49,217 bases of DNA from Jannaschia donghaensis (GCF_001403795.1 NZ_CXSU01000012.1:384831-434047); one strand, 5' to 3'; shown: positions 17,553 through 27,602, counted from the first letter of the stretch. Translations and numbers: made by a program. The notes: generated by a model not told the origin, from the letters alone.

Positions 17553-18860
17553 TCAGACGTCGCCGAACACGCGGGCAAAGATCGTATCGACATGCTTGGT
17601 GTGATACCCCATGTCGAACTTTTCCTCGATGCCGGCGACGCCGAGGGCCGCGACCACGTCCTTGTCGGCAAGCAGTTCCTCGCGGAAATCCGACCGCTCC
17701 TCCCAAACCTTCAGGGCGTTGCGCTGCACCATCGCATAGGCATCCTCGCGGCTGACACCGGCTTGCGTCAGCGCCAGAAGGACGCGCTGCGACATGACCA
17801 GGCCCGGAAATTTGTTCATATTATCGAGCATGTTGTCGGGGAAGATAAGCATCTTGTCGACGACGCCCGTCAACCGCGCCAAGGCGAAGTCCAGCGCGAT
17901 ACAGGTATCCGGCCCGATGTTGCGCTCCACCGACGAATGGCTGATGTCACGCTCGTGCCAAAGGGTCACGTTCTCCATCGCCGGCACCACCGCCATCCGC
18001 ACCAAACGCGCCAGGCCGGTCAGGTTTTCGGTCAGGACCGGGTTCTTCTTGTGCGGCATGGCCGAGGAGCCCTTTTGCCCCATCGCGAAAAATTCGGCCC
18101 CCTCCAGCACTTCGGTACGCTGCATGTGCCGAATTTCCGTGGCCACGTTTTCGATCGAACTGCCCACCACGCCCAGTGCGGCGAAGAAGGCGGCGTGCCG
18201 GTCGCGCGGAATGACCTGGGTGGAGATCGGCTCGGGGGACAGGCCCAGTTTTTCGCAGACATGCTCCTCCACCGCCGGATCGACATTGGCGAAGGTGCCG
18301 ACAGCCCCTGAAATCGCGCCCGTTGCGATCTCCGCTCTGGCGGTCTTGAGACGTCGCAGGTTGCGATCCATTTCTGCATAGAAGCGCGCGAAGGTCAGCC
18401 CCATCGTCGTCGGCTCCGCGTGGATGCCGTGACTGCGCCCGACGCGCAGCGTGTCCTTATGCTCCAGCGCGCGCCGCTTGAGGGCCGCCAGCAGGGCTTC
18501 GACATCGGCGATCAGGATATCCGCAGACCGGACAAGCTGGACGTTGAAACAAGTGTCCAGAACGTCCGACGACGTCATGCCCTGATGCACGAACCGCGCT
18601 TCGTCTGCCCCCACATGCTCGGCCAGGTGGGTCAGAAAGGCGATGACGTCGTGCTTGGTGACGGCCTCGATCTCGTCGATGCGGTCGACGTCGAATTCGA
18701 CGTTTTTGGCTTTCCACACGGCCTCGGCGTTTTCGCGTGGGATGACGCCTAGGTCGGCCATCGCATCGCAGGCATGGGCCTCGATCTCGTACCAGATGCG
18801 GAACTTGGTCTGCGGGGACCAGATCGAAACCATCTCGGGGCGGGAATAGCGGGGGATCAT
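17553..18860 (-). CDS. purB: Adenylosuccinate lyase
   Basis: A 435-residue fumarase/aspartase superfamily lyase acting twice in purine synthesis (SAICAR to AICAR, adenylosuccinate to AMP). N-terminus MIPRYSRPEMVSIWS is the standard one. TSSDVLDTC near residue 90 and the signature GSSAMPHKKNP near 265 carry the catalytic Ser and substrate-binding residues. AGAGGA lies about 8 bases before the ATG at 18860, which rules out the in-frame ATG nine bases earlier because that would touch the site. It is divergent from the DUF6314 gene and followed by 151 bases and then the repeat-peptide gene. Confidence 0.97.
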   Translation of the reverse strand: MIPRYSRPEMVSIWSPQTKFRIWYEIEAHACDAMADLGVIPRENAEAVWKAKNVEFDVDRIDEIEAVTKHDVIAFLTHLAEHVGADEARFVHQGMTSSDVLDTCFNVQLVRSADILIADVEALLAALKRRALEHKDTLRVGRSHGIHAEPTTMGLTFARFYAEMDRNLRRLKTARAEIATGAISGAVGTFANVDPAVEEHVCEKLGLSPEPISTQVIPRDRHAAFFAALGVVGSSIENVATEIRHMQRTEVLEGAEFFAMGQKGSSAMPHKKNPVLTENLTGLARLVRMAVVPAMENVTLWHERDISHSSVERNIGPDTCIALDFALARLTGVVDKMLIFPDNMLDNMNKFPGLVMSQRVLLALTQAGVSREDAYAMVQRNALKVWEERSDFREELLADKDVVAALGVAGIEEKFDMGYHTKHVDTIFARVFGDV

Positions 18861-18932
18861 GCGAGGCATCCTCTGGCAGCGACGTCGCCAGCGTCATAGG
18901 CTGCGCGGCATCGACCCGCAAGGAACGCCGCC

Positions 18933-19337
18933 ATGACCCCCGCCGACCGCCTGTCCGCCCTGATCGGCGCGTGGCGCACACAGCGTGTGATACGTCATGT
19001 CATCGGACCGACCGCCCGGTTCGACGGCATCAGCCGCTGGTCGCCCGACGGCGCGGGTCTGCGGTGCGTCGAAACCGGCACCCTTGTGCAGGACGGCACG
19101 ACGTTCGAAGCACGGCGCGAGACGGTCTGGCAGGCGTCGCCCGATGGGCTGGCGGTCACCTTTGCCGACGGTCGCCCGTTCCACGTCGTGCGCGGTCCGA
19201 CGGCGCATCACGATTGCCCGCCCGATACGTATCTGTTGCACTACGATTGGGAGAATTGGCCGCGTTGGACGGTGCGCTGGCGTGTGACGGGACCGCGCAA
19301 GGACTACCGCGCGCTTACCCGATACCGGCCCGTCTGA
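18933..19337 (+). CDS. DUF6314 family protein
   Basis: A soluble protein of 134 residues without signal or membrane segments. The pattern LIGAWRTQRVIRH at the start, FADGRPFHVV near 88, HHDCPPDTYLLHY near 100 and the terminal VTGPRKDYRALTRY match the DUF6314 family, a lipocalin-like small beta-barrel family of unknown function. The conserved His and Cys in HHDC and the invariant GPRKDY suggest a ligand pocket. It is divergent from purB with 72 bases between and ends only 3 bases from the convergent cysteine-rich secreted protein. Confidence 0.8.
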   Translation: MTPADRLSALIGAWRTQRVIRHVIGPTARFDGISRWSPDGAGLRCVETGTLVQDGTTFEARRETVWQASPDGLAVTFADGRPFHVVRGPTAHHDCPPDTYLLHYDWENWPRWTVRWRVTGPRKDYRALTRYRPV

Positions 19338-19340
19338 TCC

Positions 19341-19565
19341 TCAGCCGGTCAGGCAATCGTTGCCGGTGTCGCGCCAGATCGGCACGTTCAGCGACATGTC
19401 GCAGCGGGCCATGAACTCCCGCCCGTTGATCGACAGACAGGTCTGCTGCCCCATCTCAACCCGGGCTCCGGTGCTGTCGGTGCAGTAGCACTCGACGGTC
19501 TTCGACTGCGCCAGACCCATCGCGGGAAGAGCAGCGAGACACAGGAAAACAGCGATTTTCTTCAT
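19341..19565 (-). CDS. Small cysteine-rich secreted protein, 74 residues
   Basis: AGGAGGGAACG precedes the ATG at 19565. Residues 1-19 are a signal peptide ending GLAQ. The mature part, about 55 residues, has five Cys: ECYC, QTC, ARC and NDC. The patterns [14 protein letters not shown] and [11 protein letters not shown] look like a conserved Rhodobacterales periplasmic family that I recognise only as hypothetical. An odd number of mature Cys leaves one free for metal, redox or dimer formation. It is divergent from prfA. Confidence 0.75.
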   Translation of the reverse strand: MKKIAVFLCLAALPAMGLAQSKTVECYCTDSTGARVEMGQQTCLSINGREFMARCDMSLNVPIWRDTGNDCLTG

Positions 19566-19642
19566 CGTTCCCTCCTTCGTTCCAGCATCTTAGCAGCTTG
19601 TGCGGCCTTGACCTAATGACGTCTGCCCCGCATGACCGCGCC

Positions 19643-20698
19643 ATGATCCCGTCTGACCGCCTTGACCAGATCCTTGCGCGTTTCGAATATCTCGAAGCGC
19701 GCCTGAACGACGGGCCCGATCCGTCCGAAATTGCGGCCCTGACGCGCGAATATTCCGACGCCAGGCAGGTTGCCGAACAGGTCCGGGATTACCGCGCGCT
19801 GGAGCGTCAGGCGGCGGAGGCGCGGGCGCTGCTGTCGGATCCGGAAATGGCGGAATTGGCGCGAATGGAATTGCCGGACTTGGATGCCGCTATTCAGGCG
19901 GCGCAGGCGGCCCTTCAAATCGCGCTGCTGCCGCGCGACGCCGCGGATGCGAAACCCGCGATCCTGGAAATCCGGCCCGGCACGGGCGGGGACGAGGCCG
20001 CGCTTTTTGCCGCCGACCTCGAGAATATGTACCGCCGCTATGCAGAAACGCGTGGCTGGCGGATGGAAGTGGTCGAACGGCAGGACACCGATCTGGGCGG
20101 CATCAAAGAACTGGTCGCCCGCATCGAAGGGGAAAACGTCTTCGCGCGTCTGAAATTCGAAAGCGGCGTGCACCGGGTGCAGCGCGTGCCGTCGACCGAA
20201 TCCGGCGGGCGCATCCACACCTCCGCCGCGACCGTCGCCGTCTTGCCCGAGGCCGAGGAGGTCGACGTGGACATCCCGGCCACGGATATCCGCATCGACA
20301 CCATGCGAGCGTCCGGGGCGGGCGGGCAGCACGTCAACACCACCGATTCTGCCGTCCGCATCACGCATCTTCCCACCGGCATCATCGTCGTCTCGGCCGA
20401 GAAGTCGCAGCACCGCAACCGCGAGATTGCGATGAACGTCCTGCGCGCCCGACTTTACGACGCGCAACGGGCCGCGATCGACGCCGAACGCTCGGACGCG
20501 CGGCGCGCGCAGGTCGGGTCGGGCGACCGGTCCGAACGGATCCGGACCTACAATTTCCCGCAAGGTCGCATGACCGATCACCGCATCAACCTGACGCTTT
20601 ATAAGTTGGACGCAGTGATGAACGGCGATCTGGACGAAGTGATCGACGCCCTGACCGCAGACCTTCAGGCGCAGCTTCTGGCCGAGATGGGGGTGTGA
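19643..20698 (+). CDS. prfA: Peptide chain release factor 1
   Basis: A 351-residue class I release factor that reads UAA and UAG. The GGQ motif that triggers peptidyl-tRNA hydrolysis is in [19 protein letters not shown] near residue 225. The N-terminal helical PCRF domain precedes it, and the codon-recognition loop region lies near residues 180-190 ([14 protein letters not shown]). The ATG at 19643 gives the normal MIPSDRLDQ start. The stop overlaps the GTG of prmC, which methylates this protein. Confidence 0.97.
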   Translation: MIPSDRLDQILARFEYLEARLNDGPDPSEIAALTREYSDARQVAEQVRDYRALERQAAEARALLSDPEMAELARMELPDLDAAIQAAQAALQIALLPRDAADAKPAILEIRPGTGGDEAALFAADLENMYRRYAETRGWRMEVVERQDTDLGGIKELVARIEGENVFARLKFESGVHRVQRVPSTESGGRIHTSAATVAVLPEAEEVDVDIPATDIRIDTMRASGAGGQHVNTTDSAVRITHLPTGIIVVSAEKSQHRNREIAMNVLRARLYDAQRAAIDAERSDARRAQVGSGDRSERIRTYNFPQGRMTDHRINLTLYKLDAVMNGDLDEVIDALTADLQAQLLAEMGV

Positions 20699-21501
20699 AG
20701 ACGCGCGATGCAATGGACGACGCCGGCCGTCGGTTAAGTTTGGCGGGCGTTCCTGACCCCCTTCGCGATGTCTCGGCCCTTCTGGACGCGGCGGGGGCCG
20801 GGTCTCTGGACGAGCTGCCCCCTGATGTTGCCGCCCGGTTCGAGCGGTTGGTTCAGCGGCGGGTGCGTCGCGAACCGGTGTCTCATCTGACTGGTCGGCG
20901 CGCGTTCTGGATGCACGATTTCATCGTTACGCCCGACGTGCTCGACCCGCGCCCCGACACCGAAACACTGGTCGAGGCGGCGCTGTCCGCCCCATTTGAG
21001 ACGGTCCTCGATCTGGGCACCGGATCGGGCTGCATTTTGCTGTCGCTCCTCTATGAGCGGCCACGGTCGCGGGGAACGGGCACCGACATCTCGGACGACG
21101 CCCTCGCCATTGCCCGGCGAAATTCGGACGTCGTGGGGGTCGCCGACCGCGTGATCTTTCTGCAATCGGATTGGCTGGCCGACGTGACCGGCATGTTCGA
21201 TCTCATCGTCTCCAACCCCCCCTATATATCGACCGCCGAGATGGCCGACCTGTCGCCCGAAGTCCTGCATGAGCCGCGTCTCGCGCTGACCCCAGGCGGG
21301 GATGGGCTGGATGCCTATCGCACAATTGCCCGTACCGCCCCGCCACATCTGATGCCCGGTGGCCGCCTGATGGTGGAGATCGGCGCGGCCCAGGCCGAGG
21401 CCGTTAGCGGTCTTCTTGCGGATGTCGGCCTGCGAAATCTGCGGGTCATTCCCGACATCAACGGCAAAAGTCGTGTCGTTTCCGGCGAAAAGCCGCATTG
21501 A
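20695..21501 (+). CDS. prmC: PrmC, glutamine methyltransferase of release factors
   Basis: A SAM-dependent enzyme of 268 residues that methylates the Gln of the GGQ motif in PrfA and PrfB. The SAM-binding motif [13 protein letters not shown] is near residue 102 and the catalytic NPPY near 178. A GTG at 20695 overlaps the prfA stop (GTGA); an ATG at 20713 is the alternative and would drop six residues. Pairing with prfA is the standard operon and joins enzyme and substrate. Confidence 0.95.
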   Translation: MKTRDAMDDAGRRLSLAGVPDPLRDVSALLDAAGAGSLDELPPDVAARFERLVQRRVRREPVSHLTGRRAFWMHDFIVTPDVLDPRPDTETLVEAALSAPFETVLDLGTGSGCILLSLLYERPRSRGTGTDISDDALAIARRNSDVVGVADRVIFLQSDWLADVTGMFDLIVSNPPYISTAEMADLSPEVLHEPRLALTPGGDGLDAYRTIARTAPPHLMPGGRLMVEIGAAQAEAVSGLLADVGLRNLRVIPDINGKSRVVSGEKPH

Positions 21502-21671
21502 ACCGACGAATCCTCTTGTCAGCGGGGTCAGCCCGACCCATAACGTCCTCAGCATCTACGGTTGACATGTCGAGGACGTGGCCCGGATGCGAAGCCCGAC
21601 CAATCCGGACCCCCTCGACCCGCGACACACGTGGGCAGGGTCCACGGCAAAGATCAGCGGAAACCCCACGC

Positions 21672-22382
21672 ATGAGAAGCAGCAAGTCCCGTTCGCGGAA
21701 CAAGAACCGTAATCGCAGCAATCAGGGTGGCGGCAATATCGTCAACCGCGTCTTCGACAGCTCCGGCCCCGAAGGCAAGGTGCGTGGCACGCCCGCCCAG
21801 ATCATCGAAAAATACAATCAGCTTGCCCGCGACGCACAGTTGTCCGGTGACCGTGTGGCCGTAGAGAATTTCCAGCAGCACTCGGAGCATTACACCCGGA
21901 TGCTGGCCGCCGCGCAGAAGGAACTCGACGCGCGCCAGCAGCAGAACAACCAGCAGCAGAACAACCAACAGGGTGGCAACCCGCAGGGCGGCAACCAGCA
22001 GGGTGGCAATCAGCAGGGCAACGCCAACCAGGGCGGCGGTCAGCAAGGGGGCCCCCAGAACGGCGCTCAGCAAAATGACCAGAACGCTCCGCAGGGTGGC
22101 AACAGGCGTCGCAACTCCGGCGGTGGCGAAAATCGTCGACCTGACCCGTCCGAGCAGCCGCAGCCGCGCGACGAAGCTCCGCAAGTCGATGTGATCGACG
22201 CGCCGGCGGCTGACAGCGGTCCCGTGGACACGCCCGAAACCACGGAGCCGAAGGCCGAAAAACCCAAGCGCACCCGGACGCGCAAGAAGGCCCCGGCCAA
22301 GCCGGAAGCCGAGAAGACGGCCGGAGAGAGCGGCGAATTGCCCGCCTTCATCGACCCGGCGGAACCCGCCGCCGAGGGCTGA
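21672..22382 (+). CDS. DUF4167 protein with Gln/Asn/Gly-rich repeats
   Basis: A 236-residue protein. Residues 1-20 are basic (RSSKSRSRNKNRNRS). The DUF4167 core (about 25-85) contains VRGTPAQIIEKYNQLARDA and VAVENFQQHSEHYTRML, the family hallmark. Residues about 85-145 are a low-complexity tract of Q, N and G with QGGN units. The C-terminal third is acidic, then has a basic KRTRTRKKAPAKP block. The family is widespread in Alphaproteobacteria; I know no firm function, and RNA or ribosome binding is a guess from the basic and low-complexity parts. It ends at a strong terminator. The 170-base gap before it shows no clear promoter. Confidence 0.85.
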   Translation: MRSSKSRSRNKNRNRSNQGGGNIVNRVFDSSGPEGKVRGTPAQIIEKYNQLARDAQLSGDRVAVENFQQHSEHYTRMLAAAQKELDARQQQNNQQQNNQQGGNPQGGNQQGGNQQGNANQGGGQQGGPQNGAQQNDQNAPQGGNRRRNSGGGENRRPDPSEQPQPRDEAPQVDVIDAPAADSGPVDTPETTEPKAEKPKRTRTRKKAPAKPEAEKTAGESGELPAFIDPAEPAAEG

Positions 22383-22400
22383 CGTCCATACCAGACCTGC

Positions 22401-22428
22401 AAAGCCCGGACCAACGTCCGGGCTTTTT
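22401..22428. terminator. Rho-independent terminator between DUF4167 and rsmA
   Basis: AAAGCCCGGAC (22401-22411) and GTCCGGGCTTT (22416-22426) form an 11-bp stem with a four-base loop, followed by Ts to 22428. It ends the plus-strand transcript 19 bases after the DUF4167 stop and, since the genes converge, probably also the minus-strand lpt-rsmA operon. Confidence 0.9.
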
Positions 22429-22440
22429 CATGTCTGGACG

Positions 22441-23283
22441 TCAGCCTTTCGCCACTTCGCGCGCAAAAGCGCACCACCCTTCCAATGGGACCTGTTCCGC
22501 CCGGTCGGTCGGCGCGATGCCGGCGGCGACCAATCGGTCTTCCAGATCCGGAACCAGTCCTTTCAGCGCCGCACGCAACATCTTGCGCCGCTGGTTGAAC
22601 CCCTTCGCCACCACCCGCTCCAGAACGTCGGCCCGTGCCGCGAACCGGGGTGCGGGCAGGGCCGTCAGATGCACTACGGCCGAATGTACCTTCGGCGGCG
22701 GGCTGAAGGCTTCGGGGGGCAGGGTCATCGCAATCCGCGTGTCGCACCGCCACTGCGCCAGGATCGCCAGCCGTCCGTAGGCCTTGGACCCCGGGGCCGC
22801 CACGATCCTCTCGGCCACTTCTTTCTGGAACATCAACGTCAGGCTGTCCCACGGCGGGGGCCAGGACGCGGGCGTCAGCCAGCGCACCAGCAGCTCCGTC
22901 CCGACGTTGTAGGGCAGGTTCGACACCACTCGCCACGGCGCCGTCAGATGCGCGCCGACATCCATGTCCAGCGCATCGCCATTCACCACTTCAAGCTGAC
23001 CCGGATAGGCCGCCGCGATTTCCGCTAGCGCCGGCAGACAGCGCGCATCCTTTTCGATGGCCAGCACCTTGCCCGCGCCTTCGGCCAGCAATCCGCGCGT
23101 TAATCCACCGGGCCCCGGCCCGACCTCCAGCACCTGCGCGCCGGCCAGCTTGCCACCGGTCCGCGCGATCCGCGCCGTCAGGTTCAAATCCAGCAGAAAG
23201 TTCTGACCCATGGATTTCTTGGCCCGCAGGTCGTGCGCCGCGATCACGTCGCGCAGGGGGGGCAGGTCGTCGATGCGGCTCAT
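22441..23283 (-). CDS. rsmA: RsmA/KsgA, 16S rRNA dimethyladenosine transferase
   Basis: A 280-residue methyltransferase that dimethylates A1518 and A1519 of 16S rRNA, a late check on 30S assembly. Motifs: MGQNFLLD near residue 25, SAM-binding [15 protein letters not shown] near 48, and the catalytic [12 protein letters not shown] near 118. The ATG overlaps the pdxA stop (ATGA). It is the last gene of the lptF-to-rsmA operon, matching the well-known surA-pdxA-ksgA order. Confidence 0.97.
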   Translation of the reverse strand: MSRIDDLPPLRDVIAAHDLRAKKSMGQNFLLDLNLTARIARTGGKLAGAQVLEVGPGPGGLTRGLLAEGAGKVLAIEKDARCLPALAEIAAAYPGQLEVVNGDALDMDVGAHLTAPWRVVSNLPYNVGTELLVRWLTPASWPPPWDSLTLMFQKEVAERIVAAPGSKAYGRLAILAQWRCDTRIAMTLPPEAFSPPPKVHSAVVHLTALPAPRFAARADVLERVVAKGFNQRRKMLRAALKGLVPDLEDRLVAAGIAPTDRAEQVPLEGWCAFAREVAKG

Positions 23284-24278
23284 TCGACGTGCCCGCTTTG
23301 ACCGGACGCGATCCGGCGCTGCCCCATGTCCCACGCCATCCGGATCGCCGCGACGATCGACGTCGGATCGGCCAGGCCGCGCCCGGCGATGTCGAAGGCC
23401 GTGCCGTGATCGGGGGATGTCCGAATGAAGGGCAGGCCCAGCGTCACGTTGACGCCACCCGCAAAATCGATGGTCTTGATCGGGATCAGCGCCTGATCGT
23501 GATACATCGCGACGGCGGCGTCGTATCCGGCGCGCGCGCCCGCGTGGAACATCGTGTCGGCGGGCAGCGGCCCGAAACAGCCCAGATCCGGGGCCAGTCG
23601 GGCGATCAGCGCGTCGATCCACTCGACTTCCTGACGGCCCATGGTGCCACCTTCGCCGGCGTGGGGGTTCAGGCCCGCGACCGCGATACGGGGCGCGTCG
23701 ATCCCGAAATCGCGGCGCAGGCCGGCGTGGGTCACGCGCAGGCAGGTTTCCAAGGCTTCGGGTGTCAATTCTGCGGGCACCCGGTCGATTGCGATGTGGA
23801 TGGTCGCGGGCACCACGCGCAGCTCCGCGCAGGCCAGCATCATCACGACGTCGACCCCGCCGGCCAATGCGGCCAGATATTCGGTGTGACCGGGATGGGG
23901 GAAGTCGGCACCGTCTTTCAGGGCCTTCTTGTGGATCGGGGCCGTCACGACGCCCGAAGCCGCCCCCGACTGCGCCAGATCGACGGCCCGTGCGATGGCC
24001 GAGATCACGCCCGCCGCCTGCGCCGGATCGGGACGGGCGGGCACGGCAGGACCGGGAATGTCGTGGGGCAACACGCACAGCGCATCTGCCGTTGCCGCAT
24101 CCGGCGTGTCGATGGTTCGGATGGTGACACCGTGGCCGGCAAAATGGTCGGGGTTGCCCAGTACGAAGAACGGAATATCCGCAATCAGGGCGCGCGCTTT
24201 CGCCACGACCTCCGGTCCGACGCCCGCCGGTTCCCCGCAGGTGATGGCCAGCGGGGGCCTATTGGGTGATGATGGCAT
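23280..24278 (-). CDS. pdxA: PdxA, 4-hydroxythreonine-4-phosphate dehydrogenase
   Basis: A 332-residue NAD- and metal-dependent enzyme of pyridoxal phosphate synthesis. Motifs: [13 protein letters not shown] at the N-terminus, [16 protein letters not shown] (metal His), NPHAGEGG and the C-terminal [13 protein letters not shown] with a further metal His. The ATG at 24278 lies 20 bases inside surA and gives the standard start length. Further upstream in-frame ATGs lie deeper in surA and are less likely. Confidence 0.95.
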   Translation of the reverse strand: MPSSPNRPPLAITCGEPAGVGPEVVAKARALIADIPFFVLGNPDHFAGHGVTIRTIDTPDAATADALCVLPHDIPGPAVPARPDPAQAAGVISAIARAVDLAQSGAASGVVTAPIHKKALKDGADFPHPGHTEYLAALAGGVDVVMMLACAELRVVPATIHIAIDRVPAELTPEALETCLRVTHAGLRRDFGIDAPRIAVAGLNPHAGEGGTMGRQEVEWIDALIARLAPDLGCFGPLPADTMFHAGARAGYDAAVAMYHDQALIPIKTIDFAGGVNVTLGLPFIRTSPDHGTAFDIAGRGLADPTSIVAAIRMAWDMGQRRIASGQSGHVE

Positions 24279-25458
24279 CGGCGCGCAGTTCTTCGAGATA
24301 GCCCTCGGCATAGCTGCCCAGGCGTTCATTCAGGATTTGCTGACCAAGGGCTTGGAACGCCTCCTCTGACGGCTCCGCAACGCGGTCGCACATCATGACG
24401 AACCGCAGGAAGCCGTTCCGCGTCAGCAGGGTCGAGGCTTCGCCCTCATCCAGCTTTGCAAGCTCCTGGCGCAGGTCGCCCGGAATATCCGAAATAGGGG
24501 TGATGACGCGGGTCAGGGTGCCTTCAGGCGCGCCGCGGGCGACGCCGTAGAGGTCGTCGCAAACGTCCACGCGGTCGCGCAACTGGGCCGCCGCGCTCAG
24601 CGCCTCGGGTGTCCGGCCGCCGGGGATCAGGTATTCGGCGTAGTCGATGGAGAGAGTCTCCGGTGTGCTGGACCCGCTTTCGTCCAGATCCCGCAAGAGA
24701 AACAGCCCGACGAAGGAGCCGAGGTTCACCGGGTCCGACACTTCGCCGGGGGCCAATGTCAGAACCTGACTGGCGATCGCTGGCGACAATTCAGCCAATG
24801 GAAGATAGTCCAGACGCCCGCCCGCGCGCGCGGTGCGCGACCTGGAATAGGTGCGTGCCGCCCGCTCGAAGGCGGCCTGACCGACGACGGTGTCCGACAG
24901 ACGCTGCGCCAGGGCCTGAACCTCAGCCTGGGTTTCAGGCGTGATCGGAATCGCGATCTCGGACAGCAGGACACGGACGCTGCCGGGACCGCGGGCCAAG
25001 GCGCGCTCTACCTCGGATGGAGCGGGGCGGGCGCGGGGGCCGAAACGCTGCTGAACCAGCGTGCGCCAATAGATGCCGTTGCGGATGAAATCGCGGAAAG
25101 TTTCGGGGGCGACGCCACTTTGTTCGAGGGCCGCGATGAAGGCGTCGGGCGTCAGGTTCGCGCGGCTGGCGAATTCGACCATGCCTTCGTCCAGTTGATC
25201 GGGCGTGATTTCGATGCCGGCGGCGCGGGCGGCCTGCACCTGCAGCGTCTCGTTGATCATGGTCGCCTTCGCGCCCTCGAAATCGGCATTGGGTGCGCGC
25301 AGCAGGGTATAGAACTGCGCCCGTTGCAGAACCTGGAAATTCGTCACCGCCTCGCCGTTGACGGTGGCCGCGGCGGCGAAGGGTTGCTGCGCCCGCGCCG
25401 GATCGCCCGTCGTCGCAAGCGCCAGCAGCACCGCCAGAATCGTCAGAAATCTCGTCAT
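24259..25458 (-). CDS. surA: SurA-type periplasmic peptidyl-prolyl isomerase/chaperone
   Basis: 399 residues, with a signal peptide ending near residue 24 (ATTGDPARAQ), a SurA N-terminal helical domain (AATVNGEAVTNFQ onward) and a parvulin-type PPIase region around residues 170-265. It chaperones outer-membrane proteins such as LptD to the BAM complex. It sits between lptD and pdxA as in E. coli. The start at 25458 has GAGAGAG about 6 bases upstream. An ATG at 25473 forms an ATGA overlap with lptD and would add five residues; the sequence alone does not settle this. Confidence 0.9.
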   Translation of the reverse strand: MTRFLTILAVLLALATTGDPARAQQPFAAAATVNGEAVTNFQVLQRAQFYTLLRAPNADFEGAKATMINETLQVQAARAAGIEITPDQLDEGMVEFASRANLTPDAFIAALEQSGVAPETFRDFIRNGIYWRTLVQQRFGPRARPAPSEVERALARGPGSVRVLLSEIAIPITPETQAEVQALAQRLSDTVVGQAAFERAARTYSRSRTARAGGRLDYLPLAELSPAIASQVLTLAPGEVSDPVNLGSFVGLFLLRDLDESGSSTPETLSIDYAEYLIPGGRTPEALSAAAQLRDRVDVCDDLYGVARGAPEGTLTRVITPISDIPGDLRQELAKLDEGEASTLLTRNGFLRFVMMCDRVAEPSEEAFQALGQQILNERLGSYAEGYLEELRADAIITQ

Positions 25459-25469
25459 TGCCCGCTCTC

Positions 25470-27602
25470 TCATATTCCGCAGCGTCGCCGCCGTTTTCCC
25501 CGGTCGTCCGCGCCGAACCCGGCCAGTTCCACGCCCAGCCCAAAGCTTGTGGACGTCTGCAATGTCGTGGTGGAGGTGAAGCGCCGCTCCACGTCGAAGT
25601 CCACGGTGACGCAATCCGACCGATAGGTCAGGCCGAGACCAGCACTGCTGGCGTCGTCGGTCACGAAGTCATATCGCCAGTTCACCCGCCCCGTCCAGTC
25701 GCCGCCAAGGTCGCGCGCCGCATCCAATGCCCATTCCGACGTGTCGATGGGCCGGCCGGCCCCTTCGTCCGCTTCCAACCAGATGTAGCCCGTCTCCAGG
25801 CTGTGTCCCTCACCGGTCCAGCGAATGACCGTTTCGGAGCGAGAGAAATCCAGCTCGTCGGATATCAATGATCGCTGCATGAGCAGGAATCGATCGCCGA
25901 AGCTGGCGTTCGCGGCGATCAGCCAATCCGATGCGGAGCCGTCTAGGCCGGTGCCGGGGCGGAACTGATCGATGTCGTTGTCACGCCAAACCCGTCCGAC
26001 CGTGGCCCCGACGTTCCAGCCCGATGGGTCGTAGCGCGTATAGCTCAGGCCGACATTCAGGCGATTGCCCAGCTCCCGCTGATCGCGCCCGGCGAAGCGA
26101 GAGGCGGCGAACAGATTGCCTTCGTCGAACTCCGGCGTCTGGCTGTCCTCGTTCGGGGTGGATCGCCGTTCGCCGGGCGCGAAGATCAACTGGGCCACCG
26201 GCTCGATCACGTGGCGCACGCCATTCGCCCCATCGCGTGCCAGCGGCAGCCGAACTTCCAGCCCGCCATAGGGAACGGCACGGGCGAAGGTGTCGTCGGG
26301 AAAGTCGGGGTCTTGGCGCACGTTGTAGGCATCGACGTGCAGGCCGGCAATTCCCGTCCAGACCAATCCGGCGGGTGTGATCCGCATGCGCCGCCAATCC
26401 ACTGCGGCCGAAGTGCGAAGGACATCGCGGGCTGAATTGAGCGGCAGGCCCGACGGAACCTCGTCCGCGTTCCGCCAACGGGAATGGGCCTGCAAGGTCC
26501 AGACCAACTGACCCCCGAAAACGGGACCGGGCACGCGCCTTTGGCGTTCGATGGTGACGACGGGGGTGGGCAGGAACCGATTGCGTTCGCCGTCGCGCAG
26601 GGTGTTGAACGCGATGATCTCGGCCAAAAAACGATCTTCGCGGTCGATCTTGGTGATGGCCAGACGACTGTCCAGACGATCCTTTTCCTCGACATCGTAG
26701 TTGAGAAGATAGTCGTCGTCGCTGGTCAGCTCCAGGTCGAAATCCAGCCGGTAGTCACGGGGCAGGGCGAAGGAGCCGTCGGCGAACAGATATCCCCGCA
26801 GCTCGTCGGGCCTTATCTCGTCGCTTGAAACCGCGCCCTCCACGTTGATCCGGCCGGTGTCGAAGGCCTGGCGGTAGCGGAAGCCCAGGCTGCGGGTTTC
26901 GGTGTTGGTCACGAAGGGGGTCAGCGTCAGATCCCGCGACGGCCCGAGCGTGATGAAGTACGGAATGGCGATGCCCGTTCCCAGCAGATCGTCGCTGCTG
27001 ATATCCGGTGCCAGAAATCCCGTCGCGCGTTCCAGGGTCGGGTCGGGCAGGCGCAGGCGGGGGAACCACGCCACGGGCACGCCCGCCACCTCGAAGCGTG
27101 CGCCCTCGAAATAAAGCTGCTGCGCTTCGCGGTCATGTACGATCCGGCGCGCCCTTATCTGCCAAAGCGGCACCGGGTTTGCGGCGCAGACCTCGCAGGA
27201 CGACGCGACGGTCTGGTACAATTGGGTATAACGGCCTTCCGCGCCCGTCGCGATCTCGGTCGCGGCGATCTGCAGGCGTTCGTCCAGGACCAGTCGCGCG
27301 CCCTGCAGGACCGAATTGCGCAGGTCGGGCGATAGTGACGCAAAGTCGGCCACGAGGATCTGGTCCGGCCCGTCCAGCAGGGTCAGCGGGCCTTCTACCA
27401 GAACGCGATCTTCCCCGCGCAGATACGTCACGCGTCGCGCCCGCAAGATGCGACCGTCCGAAAAGATCTCCACGTTGCCCGAGGCAACCAGCTGGCCCTG
27501 ATCGAAGTCGATCCGATCGGCCACCAGCGTCGCCGGTGCTTGCTGCGCCAGGGCGGGCAGGGCGATCAACCAGACCAGAAGCGCCGCGATCAGCCGCATC
27601 AT
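25470..27602 (-). CDS. lptD: LptD, LPS-assembly outer-membrane protein
   Basis: A 710-residue LPS translocon. The signal peptide ends ALAQQ (about 20). The N-terminal OstA jellyroll domain follows (ADRIDFDQGQLVASGNVEIF), then the large C-terminal beta-barrel. Four Cys are visible in the mature chain: two in SSCEVCAANP (about 134-137), one in SDCVTVD near 680 and one in the final RRRCGI. That is the number and rough layout needed for the long-range disulfides of E. coli LptD, though the first pair is shifted inward. The ATG overlaps the lptG stop. Confidence 0.95.
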   Translation of the reverse strand: MMRLIAALLVWLIALPALAQQAPATLVADRIDFDQGQLVASGNVEIFSDGRILRARRVTYLRGEDRVLVEGPLTLLDGPDQILVADFASLSPDLRNSVLQGARLVLDERLQIAATEIATGAEGRYTQLYQTVASSCEVCAANPVPLWQIRARRIVHDREAQQLYFEGARFEVAGVPVAWFPRLRLPDPTLERATGFLAPDISSDDLLGTGIAIPYFITLGPSRDLTLTPFVTNTETRSLGFRYRQAFDTGRINVEGAVSSDEIRPDELRGYLFADGSFALPRDYRLDFDLELTSDDDYLLNYDVEEKDRLDSRLAITKIDREDRFLAEIIAFNTLRDGERNRFLPTPVVTIERQRRVPGPVFGGQLVWTLQAHSRWRNADEVPSGLPLNSARDVLRTSAAVDWRRMRITPAGLVWTGIAGLHVDAYNVRQDPDFPDDTFARAVPYGGLEVRLPLARDGANGVRHVIEPVAQLIFAPGERRSTPNEDSQTPEFDEGNLFAASRFAGRDQRELGNRLNVGLSYTRYDPSGWNVGATVGRVWRDNDIDQFRPGTGLDGSASDWLIAANASFGDRFLLMQRSLISDELDFSRSETVIRWTGEGHSLETGYIWLEADEGAGRPIDTSEWALDAARDLGGDWTGRVNWRYDFVTDDASSAGLGLTYRSDCVTVDFDVERRFTSTTTLQTSTSFGLGVELAGFGADDRGKRRRRCGI

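Noticed and set aside
21562-21567. Perfect TTGACA before the DUF4167 gene
   Set aside because: No acceptable -10 hexamer at 16-18 bases, so not called as a promoter.
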